A stretch of DNA of 64,000 nucleotides from Pedobacter kyungheensis (GCF_000812965.1 NZ_JSYN01000015.1:124001-188000); one strand, 5' to 3'; positions 23,944 through 32,915 are shown, counted from the stretch's first letter. Program-made: numbers and translations. Notes: a model not told the origin generated them from the letters alone.

Positions 23944-24987
23944 ATGATAGCAACAAAAGGATATGCGGCGCAAAGCCCAACAACAGATCTTGCACCATGG
24001 CACTTCGAACGCAGGGAAGTTGGGCCACATGATGTGCAGTTCGAAATACTTTTTTGTGGTGTTTGCCACTCCGATTTGCACCAGATTAAAAACGACTGGT
24101 TTCCGGGTATCTTTCCAATGGTCCCGGGGCACGAAATTGTGGGGCGCGTGGTTAAAGTTGGCGACCATGTTAAAAACTTCAAGGTTGGCGATTTAGCCGG
24201 AACCGGATGTATGGTAGATGCCTGCATGGTTTGCGAAAACTGTAAACAGGATTTGGAACAGTATTGTCTTGAAGGTAACACCCAAACTTATAACGGTTTG
24301 GAACGCGATGGTAAAACGCCTACTTATGGTGGTTACTCAGATAGTATTGTGGTTAGAGAGGAGTTTGTGCTTAAAATTGCCGATAACTTAAACCTGGCTG
24401 CAGTTGCACCTTTGTTGTGTGCAGGTATTACTACTTATTCGCCTTTGCGCCATTGGAAAGTGGGTAAAGGACATAAACTGGCGGTTTTAGGCTTAGGCGG
24501 ATTGGGGCACATGGCCGTTAAATTTGGTGTCGCCTTTGGTGCTGAAGTAACGGTGTTGAGTACTTCGCCTAAAAAAGAAGCAGATGCTAAAAAATTAGGT
24601 GCACATCATTTTGTGGTAACTACAGATCCGGAACAAGTTAAAGCTGCAACAGGTACTTTTGATTTTATTCTGGATACCGTTTCGGCAGAGCACGATTTTA
24701 ACATGTACCTTTCGTTGTTAAGAACCAACGGAACACATATTTGTGTAGGTGTACCACCGAAACCGGCAGAAATTGCTGCATTTAGTTTATTGGGTGGTAG
24801 AAAAAGCCTTGCCGGTTCGGGAATTGGCGGGATTAAAGAAACCCAGGAAATGCTTGATTTCTGCGCTGCAAATAATATCGTTTCTGATATCGAGATGATC
24901 GATATGAAAGATATCCATAAAGCATACGAACGCATGGAAAAAGGTGATGTACGTTACCGTTTTGTAATTGATATGGCTACACTGTAG
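23944..24987 (+). CDS. NAD(P)-dependent zinc alcohol dehydrogenase (cinnamyl-alcohol / YahK-like)
   Basis: A 347-residue medium-chain dehydrogenase that would interconvert aldehydes and alcohols in the cytoplasm. Catalytic zinc ligands are in FCGVCHSDLHQ and VPGHEIVG. The four structural-zinc cysteines are complete (CMVDACMVCENCKQDLEQYC region, about residues 92-112). The Rossmann motif is LAVLGLGGLGHMAVKFG. Strand 2 leads into STSPKK, without an acidic residue, which favours NADPH as in the cinnamyl-alcohol dehydrogenase group. Length is normal. It is a single gene, divergent from the ArsR operon and followed by a terminator. Confidence 0.92.
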   Translation: MIATKGYAAQSPTTDLAPWHFERREVGPHDVQFEILFCGVCHSDLHQIKNDWFPGIFPMVPGHEIVGRVVKVGDHVKNFKVGDLAGTGCMVDACMVCENCKQDLEQYCLEGNTQTYNGLERDGKTPTYGGYSDSIVVREEFVLKIADNLNLAAVAPLLCAGITTYSPLRHWKVGKGHKLAVLGLGGLGHMAVKFGVAFGAEVTVLSTSPKKEADAKKLGAHHFVVTTDPEQVKAATGTFDFILDTVSAEHDFNMYLSLLRTNGTHICVGVPPKPAEIAAFSLLGGRKSLAGSGIGGIKETQEMLDFCAANNIVSDIEMIDMKDIHKAYERMEKGDVRYRFVIDMATL

Positions 24988-25006
24988 GAAGCTTTGATAC
25001 TTAAAG

Positions 25007-25038
25007 AAAAACCGGAGCATTAATGTTCCGGTTTTTTT
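25007..25038 (+). terminator. Rho-independent terminator after the alcohol dehydrogenase
   Basis: AAAACCGGA (25008-25016) pairs with TCCGGTTTT (25027-25035) across a 10-nt loop, followed by a run of T. Confidence 0.85.
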
Positions 25039-25066
25039 GTTTTTTGCCCTTTGATAAACTATCAAA

Positions 25067-25185
25067 TCGTCATTGCGAGGAGGAACGACGAAGCAATCTT
25101 TCATGCAGGGGATCTTTTACTATAAAGATTGCCTGTCTGCTGCAGGCAGGCTTCGTCGGCTGAAAAAGCCTTCTCGCAATCACGA
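25067..25185. repeat. Dispersed palindromic repeat (CGTCATTGCGAGG type)
   Basis: The outer arms TCGTCATTGCGAGG (25067) and CTCGCAATCACGA (25173-25185) are complementary with small mismatches. The inner arms AAGCAATCTTT and AAAGATTGC, and ACGACGAAG with CTTCGTCGG, also pair. The element is a long imperfect hairpin of a kind frequently scattered in this family of genomes. It carries no gene. Confidence 0.7.
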
Positions 25186-25240
25186 TCGGATTACTTTTGC
25201 CATTCGACTCCACTACCATTGATAGACCCCATAGAAAAAC

Positions 25241-25356
25241 CGTCATTTCGACTGGAGCCGGCCGGTTCTTCACCGGTGGCGGAATGGAGAAATCTATCTA
25301 GACAGATTTCTCGGCTTCGTTGCTCCAGATAGCTATCGGGGCCGCTCGAAATGACG
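25241..25356. repeat. Dispersed palindromic repeat (CGTCATTTCGACTGGAGC type)
   Basis: The outer arms CGTCATTTCGA (25241-25251) and TCGAAATGACG (25346-25356) are perfect complements. An inner pair GGAGAAATCT / AGATTTCTC forms a second stem, and GATAGCTATCGG near the 3' arm is shared with the repeat at 62553. Together with the element at 25067 it fills the interval between the dehydrogenase and the Lrp gene. Confidence 0.7.
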
Positions 25357-25360
25357 ATTA

Positions 25361-25398
25361 ACTAGTGACCAATGAACCAATGACTAATAAACCAGTGG
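25361..25398. repeat. Short tandem-like repeat (ACCAATGA / ACTAATAA units)
   Basis: Consecutive variants of a 7-8 base unit, GACCAATGAACCAATGACTA and so on. A complementary copy with units ATTAGTTC / ATTAGTCATTGG occurs at 30091-30117. Confidence 0.5.
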
Positions 25399-25399
25399 C

Positions 25400-25867
25400 C
25401 TAAAGCGCATAAGCTGTCTCTGCCTTTGATTGCGAAAGCACCAAAAAACTCTGAATATTGCCTACATAAGCCAGGGTACCAATATTATCCCTCAAAAAAT
25501 TATTATAAGAAACCATATCGGGCATAGCCACTTTGAGCATAAAATCGAAATGACCGGTAAGATGGTAACATTCCATCACTTCAGGGTATTTTTCCATTTC
25601 GGCTTTAAAAGCCCTGATCACATCTTCCGAGTGGTGATTAAGCTGGATGTGGGGAAAAGCTATAAAATGCGATCTCAGTTTGTCAATATCTACCAGCGCA
25701 ACAGTCGATTTGATGTAGCCGTTTGTTCTCAGTTTTTTAATGCGCTCTACAATGTGCGTCATGCTTTTTCTGAGTTTCCCCGAAACTTCCTTGTAGGTTA
25801 ATAATCCATCACGTTGTAAAAGGTTCAGGATTTCAATATCGGTCTGATCAACTTTTGGTAGCTGCAT
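25400..25867 (-). CDS. Lrp/AsnC-family transcriptional regulator
   Basis: A 155-residue regulator. The N-terminal HTH is DQTDIEILNLLQRDGLLTYKEVS followed by GKLRKSMTHIVERIKKL. The C-terminal RAM ligand-binding domain is VMECYHLTGHFDFMLKVAMPDM. Such proteins sense amino acids and form octameric rings on DNA. I chose the ATG at 25867 because the open frame upstream (to 26020) encodes an unrelated basic sequence and Lrp proteins start just before DxxDxxIL. It is divergent from serC, 323 nt away, so regulation of serine synthesis is plausible. Confidence 0.9.
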   Translation of the reverse strand: MQLPKVDQTDIEILNLLQRDGLLTYKEVSGKLRKSMTHIVERIKKLRTNGYIKSTVALVDIDKLRSHFIAFPHIQLNHHSEDVIRAFKAEMEKYPEVMECYHLTGHFDFMLKVAMPDMVSYNNFLRDNIGTLAYVGNIQSFLVLSQSKAETAYAL

Positions 25868-26190
25868 GTAAATACTTAGTGTATAATTGTATATTTTTTG
25901 TTCGCTTTTGTGAAGCCTAAAAATAGGTAAAATAATTATATTTAAGTTAATATATTGCCGATGCTTGATGCTTTGCTTAGTGTATTTATTACAATAATAT
26001 GCGCTTTTTACTCCAACCAATAAGAATTATATTCTGTTAAGCTCTTTTTAGAATTAGATAAACCAAATTTTTAGGATGTAAGACGGTTTGAAAAAAATAA
26101 TTTTTACCAAAAAAAATGCTTGTTGCTTTATAATTTGCTTAACTACTGATCTTTATAGCATAAATTATTTCACCAAATATTGTTTCTCTT
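25868..26190. other. Divergent intergenic region between lrp-like gene and serC
   Basis: 323 AT-rich bases without a convincing gene. It must hold the promoters for the Lrp-like regulator (minus) and serC (plus). I found no strong TAnnTTTG match on the plus strand and no obvious Lrp palindrome. Confidence 0.5.
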
Positions 26191-27288
26191 ATGCTTAAAA
26201 AACACAACTTCGGCGCCGGTCCGTGCATATTGCCATCGGCTGTAATGGAACAAGCTGCGCAGGCTGTTATCAACTGGAATGGCATGGGCTTGTCTATTTT
26301 AGAGGTTTCGCACCGCTCGCCAGAATTTGAGGAAGTAGTGCTTAAAACGCAGCTCCTGGTGCGCGAGTTACTTTCGGTTTCTGATAACTATTCGGTGCTT
26401 TTTTTACAAGGTGGGGCCAGCACGCAATTTGCCATGGTTGCGATGAATTTTTTGAGTGAAGGGAAAAAGGCAGCTTACCTGGATACCGGTTATTTTGCCC
26501 TGAAAGCGATTAAAGAAGCTAAATTATTTGGTGAAGTGGATGTTGTAGCGACTTCGAAAGATAAAGACTATGCCTATATCCCTGATAACTTTAAGGTGGA
26601 TGCCGGATCTGCCTACCTGCATTTAACCTCAAACAATACGATAGAAGGAACAGAGATTTTTGATTTTTCGGCCACTGGCGTGCCATTGGTATGCGATATG
26701 TCGTCAGATATTTTCTCAAGAAAAATTGAGGTAAAAGATTTTGATCTGATTTATGCAGGTGCGCAAAAAAACATGGGGCCTGCCGGCATGACCCTGGTGA
26801 TTGCCAAAAACGAATTTCTCGAAAAAGGCAAAAAGGAAATCCCTTCCATGATGGATTACCGCATTTTTCGCGATAACATGAGCATGTACAATACACCACC
26901 TGTGTTTTCTATTTATGTTGCTATGCTTAATCTTTTATGGCTTAAAGACCAGGGTGGGGTTAGCGGCATTGAGCGCAGCAATATCGAGAAGGCAAAATTA
27001 TTATACGCCGAAATAGACCGTAATCCGCTTTTTTATGGTACTGCAGAGGTTGCGCACCGTTCGCGGATGAATGTTACTTTTCAGGCTATTGATAAAGGGG
27101 TAGAGCAGGCATTCTTAAAATTTGCCGCGGAAAAAGGCATTGTGGGAATAAAAGGCTACCGCACGGTTGGTGGTTTCAGGGCCTCACTTTACAATGCACT
27201 TCCTTTATCAAGTGTAGCCGTATTGGTAGAGGCTATGGTAAGTTTCGAAAAAATATACACTGATAAAACAGTTCTTGAACTCGAATAA
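26191..27288 (+). CDS. serC: Phosphoserine aminotransferase
   Basis: Transfers the amino group of glutamate to 3-phosphohydroxypyruvate in serine synthesis, and to the analogous intermediate of pyridoxal phosphate synthesis, in the cytoplasm. 365 residues. The start HNFGAGPCILPSAVMEQAA and EVSHRSPEFEEV are SerC hallmarks. LQGGASTQFAMVAMNF binds the cofactor phosphate, CDMSSDIFSRKIEV holds the Asp, and IYAGAQKNMGPAGMTLVI contains the PLP lysine (GAQKN). The C-terminal VGGFRASLYNALPL completes the family pattern. DUF1015 follows after 12 nt. A phosphoglycerate dehydrogenase gene is not adjacent. Confidence 0.97.
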   Translation: MLKKHNFGAGPCILPSAVMEQAAQAVINWNGMGLSILEVSHRSPEFEEVVLKTQLLVRELLSVSDNYSVLFLQGGASTQFAMVAMNFLSEGKKAAYLDTGYFALKAIKEAKLFGEVDVVATSKDKDYAYIPDNFKVDAGSAYLHLTSNNTIEGTEIFDFSATGVPLVCDMSSDIFSRKIEVKDFDLIYAGAQKNMGPAGMTLVIAKNEFLEKGKKEIPSMMDYRIFRDNMSMYNTPPVFSIYVAMLNLLWLKDQGGVSGIERSNIEKAKLLYAEIDRNPLFYGTAEVAHRSRMNVTFQAIDKGVEQAFLKFAAEKGIVGIKGYRTVGGFRASLYNALPLSSVAVLVEAMVSFEKIYTDKTVLELE

Positions 27289-27300
27289 ATTGATAAGAAG

Positions 27301-28422
27301 ATGATAAAAATTTCTCCTCTAAAGGCATTAAGGCCTGGGAAAGGCATTTTTGATCTGATGATTTCTGACCAGGTTAATGGTAAGGGACATAAAAATGAAC
27401 AGCTTTCTTTTGAAGATATCATTAATCTGTTTGGATGTGCTTTGGACGATCAGCCAGCCATCTACGTTTATGAAGTTCGTGGCGATGCCGGCCTAATGCG
27501 AGGTGTTTGGGCCACTATCGATCTTTCTGAAACCAACGCAGAAGCCATTAAGCGCCACGAGGAAACGGTATCATCGAAAGTTGAATCGCTTAAAGCAGAC
27601 AGGAGAAGTAAGACAACTGAAAAGTCGCCTATTTTACTGGTGCACAAAAAGGATAAAGCTTTGGATGCACTGATTGATTATGTGGTGCGTACGCGCAAAC
27701 CTTTGGCTACTGAGTGGTCGCAAATGGGGCATTTTCTTTATCAGGTACTGGAAGCAGAGCTGATTGAAAAATTTATTCACCAGTTTAAAGCTATTGAAGC
27801 CGTGTACCTGGCAGATGGACACCACCGGCTGGAGGCTGCCTGTTCGCTCCAAAAAAATATTCCACAGCAAATCAGCTCGCTTTTTGTTTCTGCTGATGTA
27901 ATTTCTATAGCGCCTTTTCACAGGATGGTTTCGGCTACCGATATCTCCTGGCCTATGCTGATGGAAAAACTTGGTCAGTATTATTACATTTCTAAAATCC
28001 CGAATAATAAACCTTATAAACCCGACCAAAAAAACAGGCTTGGGCTTTGTTTTCAGGGAGAGTGGTACCAGCTCGATTTAAATAAAACCTTGGGAGCACT
28101 GTCGGCCAAACCCGATACTGTGGTTTTGCAGGATATGATCCTTTCAGAAGTGCTAGGCATACACCAACCCAAGGTAGATGAAAGATTAACCTGCTTTCCG
28201 GATTGCAAATGGTCGCAGTTTGTAAGTGAATTAAACAATGATACCCAGGCTATAGGGTTTTCACTTTTTGCGATGACGGCTGATGCTTTTATTGCTGCAG
28301 CAGAAAAAGCTGAGTTTTTACCCCCTAAATCTACCTGGATTGCCCCTAAAGTTCCTCAGGGTTTTATGGCAAGCAGTCCGGTAGCCATTACGGCAAAAGG
28401 CGAACAAATACGCATAAATTAA
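27301..28422 (+). CDS. DUF1015 family protein
   Basis: A 373-residue soluble protein of the DUF1015 family, frequently encoded next to serine biosynthesis genes. Recognisable parts are the opening ISPLKALRPGK, LSETNAEAIKRHEET, and the strongly conserved YLADGHHRLEAAC (about residues 167-179). The His-His-Arg cluster hints at a catalytic or nucleotide-binding site. Near the C-terminus are LFAMTADAFIAAAEKAEFLPPKSTWIAP-like family residues. It lies 12 nt after serC, so the two are cotranscribed. The precise reaction is not established to my knowledge. Confidence 0.88.
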   Translation: MIKISPLKALRPGKGIFDLMISDQVNGKGHKNEQLSFEDIINLFGCALDDQPAIYVYEVRGDAGLMRGVWATIDLSETNAEAIKRHEETVSSKVESLKADRRSKTTEKSPILLVHKKDKALDALIDYVVRTRKPLATEWSQMGHFLYQVLEAELIEKFIHQFKAIEAVYLADGHHRLEAACSLQKNIPQQISSLFVSADVISIAPFHRMVSATDISWPMLMEKLGQYYYISKIPNNKPYKPDQKNRLGLCFQGEWYQLDLNKTLGALSAKPDTVVLQDMILSEVLGIHQPKVDERLTCFPDCKWSQFVSELNNDTQAIGFSLFAMTADAFIAAAEKAEFLPPKSTWIAPKVPQGFMASSPVAITAKGEQIRIN

Positions 28423-28446
28423 CATTTAAAACCAGAAATAAACACA

Positions 28447-28542
28447 ATGTTCGATCTCGATTTAGAAAGCATAGGACAGGTAAGCGCCACTGTATTAATT
28501 GTTGGCTTTTTTGTAGTGGCCTGGTACAAAAGGAAATATTAA
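28447..28542 (+). CDS. 31-residue single-helix membrane microprotein
   Basis: MFDLDLESIGQVSATVL, then IVGFFVVAWYKRKY. It has an acidic N-terminus, one hydrophobic helix (about residues 11-26) and a basic tail, which is good membrane-protein topology. It lies 24 nt after the DUF1015 stop on the same strand and could be part of the serC transcript. No family is known to me; the charge layout and position are the only support. Confidence 0.45.
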   Translation: MFDLDLESIGQVSATVLIVGFFVVAWYKRKY

Positions 28543-28697
28543 ACCTGCTGATTTAATTTTCCCCACAGATTGAAACGCAGATTCATAATGCCAAGTAACA
28601 TGGATTAACAATGGCCACATACATTTCAATCCGGGTTAAAAATGTATCAATGCGGTTGAAATTGAGTAACAACTGGACTGATTACCGGTAAAATTTA

Positions 28698-28705
28698 TAC
28701 TTTTG
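28698..28705 (+). promoter_or_regulatory. Possible -7 promoter element
   Basis: TACTTTTG fits TAnnTTTG and lies 21 nt before the ATG at 28727. The frame begins earlier (28703), but this element supports the later start. No clear -33 TTTG is at the right spacing. Confidence 0.4.
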
Positions 28706-28726
28706 GTTTCTAATCAACCCTTTTTT

Positions 28727-29518
28727 ATGAAATTACTTTTTAGATTTTGCATAGCGGGACTTTTAACTGCTTCATCAGTCGTGGCCAGTGCGCAAACCGT
28801 TACACTCGATTATTTTTTTAACCGCGAAACCCGTAAGGATAAACAAGGCAAAGAAATCCGTTTCCATTACCTGTGGAGCGAGCGTGCAAGCAGTGGCTTC
28901 TCTATTTTTGGCAATACTTTTAAGAAAGAGGGCTTCAAATTAGATTCGCTCGAAACAGCGCCTACCCTGGCAAATTTAAAAGGCAGCGATGTTTATTTAA
29001 TTGTAGACCCAGACAGGCCAAAAGAAAACCCGAAACCTAATTATATAGAACAAGAGCACATCAAAGCCATATCTGCCTGGGTAAAGGAGGGTGGAGTATT
29101 GGTGATGTTTGCCAACGATAGCGCCAATGTAGAACTGCCACATTTTAATAAACTGGCCAATACATTTGGCATGCATTTTACCAATGAAATGCAAAACCAT
29201 GTAATAGATGATGCGCATTTTGAAGATGGTGCTATTGTAACCAAAAATAATCCGGTATTTAAAACCGCTTCAAAAATCTTTATGAAAGACGTTTGTGCCA
29301 TCGAAACAAAGGGGACAGCTAAACCAGTGTTAAAAAACAGTGCCGGTGCAACAGTTATTGCTACTGCTAAGTATGGCAAGGGTAATGTTGTGGCCATTGC
29401 CGATCCATGGTTGTACGATGAATATGTAAATGGCCGTTTGCCAAAAGAAATGGGTTTTGAAAACGATAAAGCAGCTGTTGACCTTGTTAAATGGTTAAAA
29501 AGCCTTGCCCGTAAATAG
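28727..29518 (+). CDS. Secreted DUF4350-like (GATase1-like) protein
   Basis: 263 residues with a signal peptide (KLLFRFCIAGLLTASSVVASAQ, cut before TVTLDYFF). The body looks like a class I glutamine-amidotransferase-type fold of the DUF4350 kind: DVYLIVDPDRPKEN, IKAISAWVKEGGVLVMFANDS and GKGNVVAIADPWLYDEYV. No catalytic Cys is placed as in real amidotransferases, so it may be a binding protein. I chose ATG 28727, since the signal peptide begins there. The function is unknown. It is convergent with the DUF1543 gene, whose stop is adjacent. Confidence 0.7.
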   Translation: MKLLFRFCIAGLLTASSVVASAQTVTLDYFFNRETRKDKQGKEIRFHYLWSERASSGFSIFGNTFKKEGFKLDSLETAPTLANLKGSDVYLIVDPDRPKENPKPNYIEQEHIKAISAWVKEGGVLVMFANDSANVELPHFNKLANTFGMHFTNEMQNHVIDDAHFEDGAIVTKNNPVFKTASKIFMKDVCAIETKGTAKPVLKNSAGATVIATAKYGKGNVVAIADPWLYDEYVNGRLPKEMGFENDKAAVDLVKWLKSLARK

Positions 29519-30079
29519 TTAAAGCTTATCCAGCCTGAAATAACCTAAATGAATCTCATCTTCAGGTAAGCCTGAAGATGGTTTTATTTCGATGTGGTAT
29601 CTTTGTTTCGACTCCTCGGTTAAAATATCTTCTATTTTATAGATATCATCAACATCAATACCATACTTTTCGTCAATATGCGAGTTGGCCCCTTTAATTG
29701 AATTGGTTTTAAAGAAAACCGTTTTCTTGGCATCTTGTATTGCTTTGGCACGCTCTTCATGTACCGATAACACAATGTAATGCTGCTCACTTAACTTGCC
29801 TGCCTGGTAACCCCCAAGGTTGATGAAAAACAACTTTGACAAGGAGGGGGGAATATGGCTATCTCTCATTTTAATGCTGATTTCGTAATCGCCAACCTTG
29901 TTCACCTCACGCCAGGCATCAATGTGCAGGCTTGTGCCTGTACCGGGCCAGAATGCTTTAATTTCCGGAACAAGTGCTTTAAGTGATGAGGCAATCCCAA
30001 AAAAATAATCGTGCTGTTCTACATTTCTCTTGGGTGCTTTCGATCCCAGTAAAATCATATATAGTTTTAAATCGTTCAT
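29519..30079 (-). CDS. DUF1543 family protein
   Basis: A 186-residue soluble protein of the DUF1543 family: KLYMILLGSKAPKRNVEQHD near the start, FFINLGGYQAGKLSEQHYIVLSV in the middle, and a second similar half with EIHLGYFRL at the end. The two halves look like an internal duplication (LGG.Y / LGYFRL with preceding HIEI and YEISI strands). Function unknown. Its stop abuts that of the preceding plus-strand gene with no gap. Confidence 0.85.
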   Translation of the reverse strand: MNDLKLYMILLGSKAPKRNVEQHDYFFGIASSLKALVPEIKAFWPGTGTSLHIDAWREVNKVGDYEISIKMRDSHIPPSLSKLFFINLGGYQAGKLSEQHYIVLSVHEERAKAIQDAKKTVFFKTNSIKGANSHIDEKYGIDVDDIYKIEDILTEESKQRYHIEIKPSSGLPEDEIHLGYFRLDKL

Positions 30080-30090
30080 GGTTGATAATT

Positions 30091-30117
30091 GGTCATTAGT
30101 TCATTAGTCATTGGTTT
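30091..30117. repeat. Short tandem-like repeat (ATTAGTCATTGG units)
   Basis: GGTCATTAGTTCATTAGTC followed by ATTGGTTT consists of 9-10 base variants of TCATTAGT. It is roughly the reverse complement of the short repeat at 25361-25398, so it is a second copy of the same dispersed element. Confidence 0.5.
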
Positions 30118-30330
30118 GGACAATAGTCAGTAGCTCATAGCCAAATCCAACTGAAAATTGGTTTTTGGTAATTGAATATTGGTCATTCATTAAACAGCAA
30201 CCACTAAAATTGGTTCTTGCTATTTTAGATTTGTGCCTTGCACTATATCTTCTGACTCCGGACTCCTGACCTCCGACTTTTTCTACCAATTCAAAACAAT
30301 TTCTGTTTTTTCAGATTATATCCATTATCA

Positions 30331-32046
30331 ATGAAGACTGGAACAACAAAAAAGAAGATCGCAATAATAGGTGGTGGACCCTGTGCCCTGTTTATGTACA
30401 AAAGATTGGTTGAAGCAGGAGGAAAAAACCTGCAAATCGATATTTTTGAGCGCAAGAATAAACTTGGTGCCGGCATGCCTTACAGTGCCGAAGGGGCAAA
30501 TGAAGAACACATTACCAATGTTTCGGATAATGAAATTCCGGTTATTTTTAATTCAATTGCCGATTGGGTTAAAACTGCTCCAAAATCTTTGTTGAAAAAG
30601 TATAACATTAGCGCCGAAAATTTTAATGAATATAAAGTGCTTCCACGCTTATTTTTTGGCGAGTACCTTTCTGCACAATTCGATTTGCTAAAGAAATTTG
30701 CGGACAAAAAAGGGATTACTACCAATATTCATTTCGGGGTTGTAGTTGAAGATGTAACCGATCATCCGCGCAAAAAGCGGGTATCGGTAAAGGTGCAGGA
30801 ACAGGCTGCGCAAGAATTTGATAAGCTGGTTATTTGTACAGGCCACAACTGGCCTAAAAAGTATGAAGGTAAAATTCCGGGTTATTTCGATTCCCCTTAT
30901 CCGCCTAAAAAAATGTTGTTAACGCTCAACAGTCCGGTTGGTTTAATGGGCTCATCGTTAACAGCCATCGATGCGGTTAGAACACTAGCTAAAGCAAACG
31001 GTAAATTTGTTGAAAATGCAAATGGTAAGCTCTGTTATGTGCTTAAGCCTGGAAGCGAGGGCTTTAAATTGGTTATGCACTCGCGTAATGGTCTCTTACC
31101 TGCCATTCGTTTTCACCTGGAAGACCCGCATTTAGGTAAGGGCGGAACCTTAATTAAAGCTGAAATTCAAAAACACATTAAAGAGAATGGTGGTTTTGTA
31201 AGTCTTGACTTTTTATTTGATGAGAATTTCAAGGCCAGGTTCAAAAAAGAAGATCCTGATTTTTACCAGAAGATAAAGGGGCTGACATTAGAAGAATTTG
31301 TGGCTCGTATGATGGCCAGTCGGGAAAGAATAGAGCCTTTTGAGTTATTTAAGCGCGAATACATCGAGGCAGAAAAATCTATCCGCAAAAAAGAGTCTGT
31401 GTATTGGAAAGAAGCATTGGCCATTTTAAGTTTTACCCTGAATTATCCTGCCAAATATTTATCGGCAGAAGACATGGAGCGTTTGCAAAAAGTACTAATG
31501 CCGCTTATTTCTATTGTTATTGCATTTGTTCCGCAAAGCTCGTGCAGGGTTTTGTTTGCCTTACATGATGCAGGTATTTTAGATATTATTGAAGTTGGCG
31601 ACAATAGTTGGGTTAAACCACTTAAAAAAGGCGGAGTAAATTACCATTATTACAACAACAAACAGAAAAAAGTAGTTAGCCACTTCAATACTTTTGTAGA
31701 TTGCATTGGTCAGCCTCATCTTTCGGTTAAAGACTTTCCTTTTAAAAGCCTGGTTAAAAGCGGTAAAATTAATCAAGCCAGACTGGCTTTTCGATCAGAC
31801 GAAGCAGGTTATGCAGCCAAACAGGCCGGCAATAAACAAGTGAGGGAAATAGGTGGCAAATATTTTTTAAATGTGCCCGGTGTTACCATAAACGATTATT
31901 TTCAGCCGGTTGATAAAAAGGGAAATAACTGCGAAAGAATTTATCTGATGGCGGTTCCCTACATGGGCGGTTATAACCCTGATTATTCGGGCCTTGATTT
32001 TTGTGAGGCGGCATCGTTAGTAGTTAAAAACCAAATTTTAGGCTAA
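30331..32046 (+). CDS. FAD/NAD(P)-binding protein (NAD_binding_9 type)
   Basis: A 571-residue flavoprotein with the dinucleotide-binding start KKIAIIGGGPCALFMYKRL and the acidic end of strand 2 (IDIFERKNKLGAGMPYS). An NAD_binding_9 pattern (ICTGHNWPKKYEGKIPGY, then SPVGLMGSSLTAIDAVRTLA) lies near residues 165-230. The C-terminus LMAVPYMGGYNPDYSGLDFCEAAS is typical of this family. The reaction is unknown; relatives are annotated as HpxO-like hydroxylases or simply FAD-dependent oxidoreductases. It is a single gene ending just before the long control region of the SusC operon. Confidence 0.85.
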   Translation: MKTGTTKKKIAIIGGGPCALFMYKRLVEAGGKNLQIDIFERKNKLGAGMPYSAEGANEEHITNVSDNEIPVIFNSIADWVKTAPKSLLKKYNISAENFNEYKVLPRLFFGEYLSAQFDLLKKFADKKGITTNIHFGVVVEDVTDHPRKKRVSVKVQEQAAQEFDKLVICTGHNWPKKYEGKIPGYFDSPYPPKKMLLTLNSPVGLMGSSLTAIDAVRTLAKANGKFVENANGKLCYVLKPGSEGFKLVMHSRNGLLPAIRFHLEDPHLGKGGTLIKAEIQKHIKENGGFVSLDFLFDENFKARFKKEDPDFYQKIKGLTLEEFVARMMASRERIEPFELFKREYIEAEKSIRKKESVYWKEALAILSFTLNYPAKYLSAEDMERLQKVLMPLISIVIAFVPQSSCRVLFALHDAGILDIIEVGDNSWVKPLKKGGVNYHYYNNKQKKVVSHFNTFVDCIGQPHLSVKDFPFKSLVKSGKINQARLAFRSDEAGYAAKQAGNKQVREIGGKYFLNVPGVTINDYFQPVDKKGNNCERIYLMAVPYMGGYNPDYSGLDFCEAASLVVKNQILG

Positions 32047-32193
32047 AATTTTTGATGTTTTTAACTAAAAATGTAGATTGAAATGTACACCGTTTTAGGT
32101 ATATGGGATATTCTTTTTTTGTTTTTTAAAAAATTTAATTATCTGATTTTCAGTTAGTTGTTTTATTATTTTTGTTGTTTGTCTCACTAAAAA

Positions 32194-32207
32194 CAAACGT
32201 TTGCGCT
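32194..32207 (+). promoter_or_regulatory. LacI-type operator, site 1
   Basis: CAAACGTTTGCGCT: a perfect 10-bp palindrome CAAACGTTTG followed by the extension CGCT, which recurs at the sites near the exporter and beta-galactosidase genes. It lies about 760 nt before the first SusC gene. The CG-centred palindrome is typical of LacI-family regulators. Confidence 0.75.
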
Positions 32208-32456
32208 CATTTTGTGCGTAGTGAAATTTATTCAGTTTTTTTTCGCGATCACAGCGGGATCAAAAATCTATAAATTAGCTAATTATCTTTAAGTTGCTCG
32301 TCCTTCTCAACTAAATTACATTGTTATTTTAACGTTTATTAATTTTTATCCTTTGCTAAAAGGGTAACTCATTAAAAATCGACAAAATTTATAGGGTATT
32401 GTTTCGAGCTTCAAAGCTTTAATAGTGCTTTAATCTATTTTAAAGGCATTTTTTAA

Positions 32457-32471
32457 GCAAACGTTTGCGTT
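32457..32471 (+). promoter_or_regulatory. LacI-type operator, site 2
   Basis: GCAAACGTTTGC (32457-32468) is a perfect 12-bp palindrome continued by GTT. It is 264 bases downstream of site 1 (centre to centre), about 500 nt before the SusC start. The pair could allow looping by a tetrameric or dimeric repressor. Confidence 0.75.
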
Positions 32472-32709
32472 AAGAAAAATAAAAATCGGGTTTTCTTAAT
32501 CTATATCTTGCATTAACAAAATTAAAACGAGCCAAATATTTTATTAGTACAACCAGCTAATTATGTTTCCTGCTAACCACCTGAAACACGATTAGTAAAA
32601 GCAAGTATATAAGCCTCTACCGGGGAATAACAGCAAACAAACAATAACTATGGTTTTTGTTACAGCATTTCTGTAACAACGATCAATAAATTAATCCTAA
32701 TTAAATTCT

Positions 32710-32751
32710 ATGGTCAAAAATTTTACACTTTGTCTCCAGCTACGCTTTTAA
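32710..32751 (+). other. Short leader reading frame, copy 1
   Basis: ATG plus 12 codons then TAA, encoding MVKNFTLCLQLRF. It is part of a duplicated leader segment: ATGGTCAAAAATTTTACACT here matches ATGTTCAAAAAAATTACACT at 32832. It may be a translated leader peptide or the decayed 5' end of a SusC-like gene. Confidence 0.45.
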
Positions 32752-32831
32752 ACTAACAAACAACAACTAATTGTTCTTGCTGCAGCTATTTGCGGTTAAG
32801 AATTATAACTAATCATCCTAATTCCCATACT

Positions 32832-32915
32832 ATGTTCAAAAAAATTACACTTTGTCCCCAGGCATTGTTGTGCCCAAAATTTTCAGCCAGTACCAATCTG
32901 TTACCGGTCTTTTAG
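32832..32915 (+). other. Short leader reading frame, copy 2
   Basis: 27 codons starting MFKKITLCPQALL and ending at TAG, 122 bases after copy 1. The first ten codons are near-identical between the copies, then they diverge. The opening resembles the N-termini of Bacteroidota TonB-dependent receptors, as does the real SusC start 47 nt after its stop (MVKIYTSICFAL). Confidence 0.45.

Noticed and set aside
25067..25356. CRISPR array or transposon ends
   Set aside because: There is no regular repeat-spacer pattern; the palindromes are single, differing elements and no transposase gene is present.
25868..26020. N-terminal extension of the Lrp-like regulator
   Set aside because: The added residues have no similarity to Lrp N-termini and are AT-rich low-complexity; ATG 25867 is the family start.
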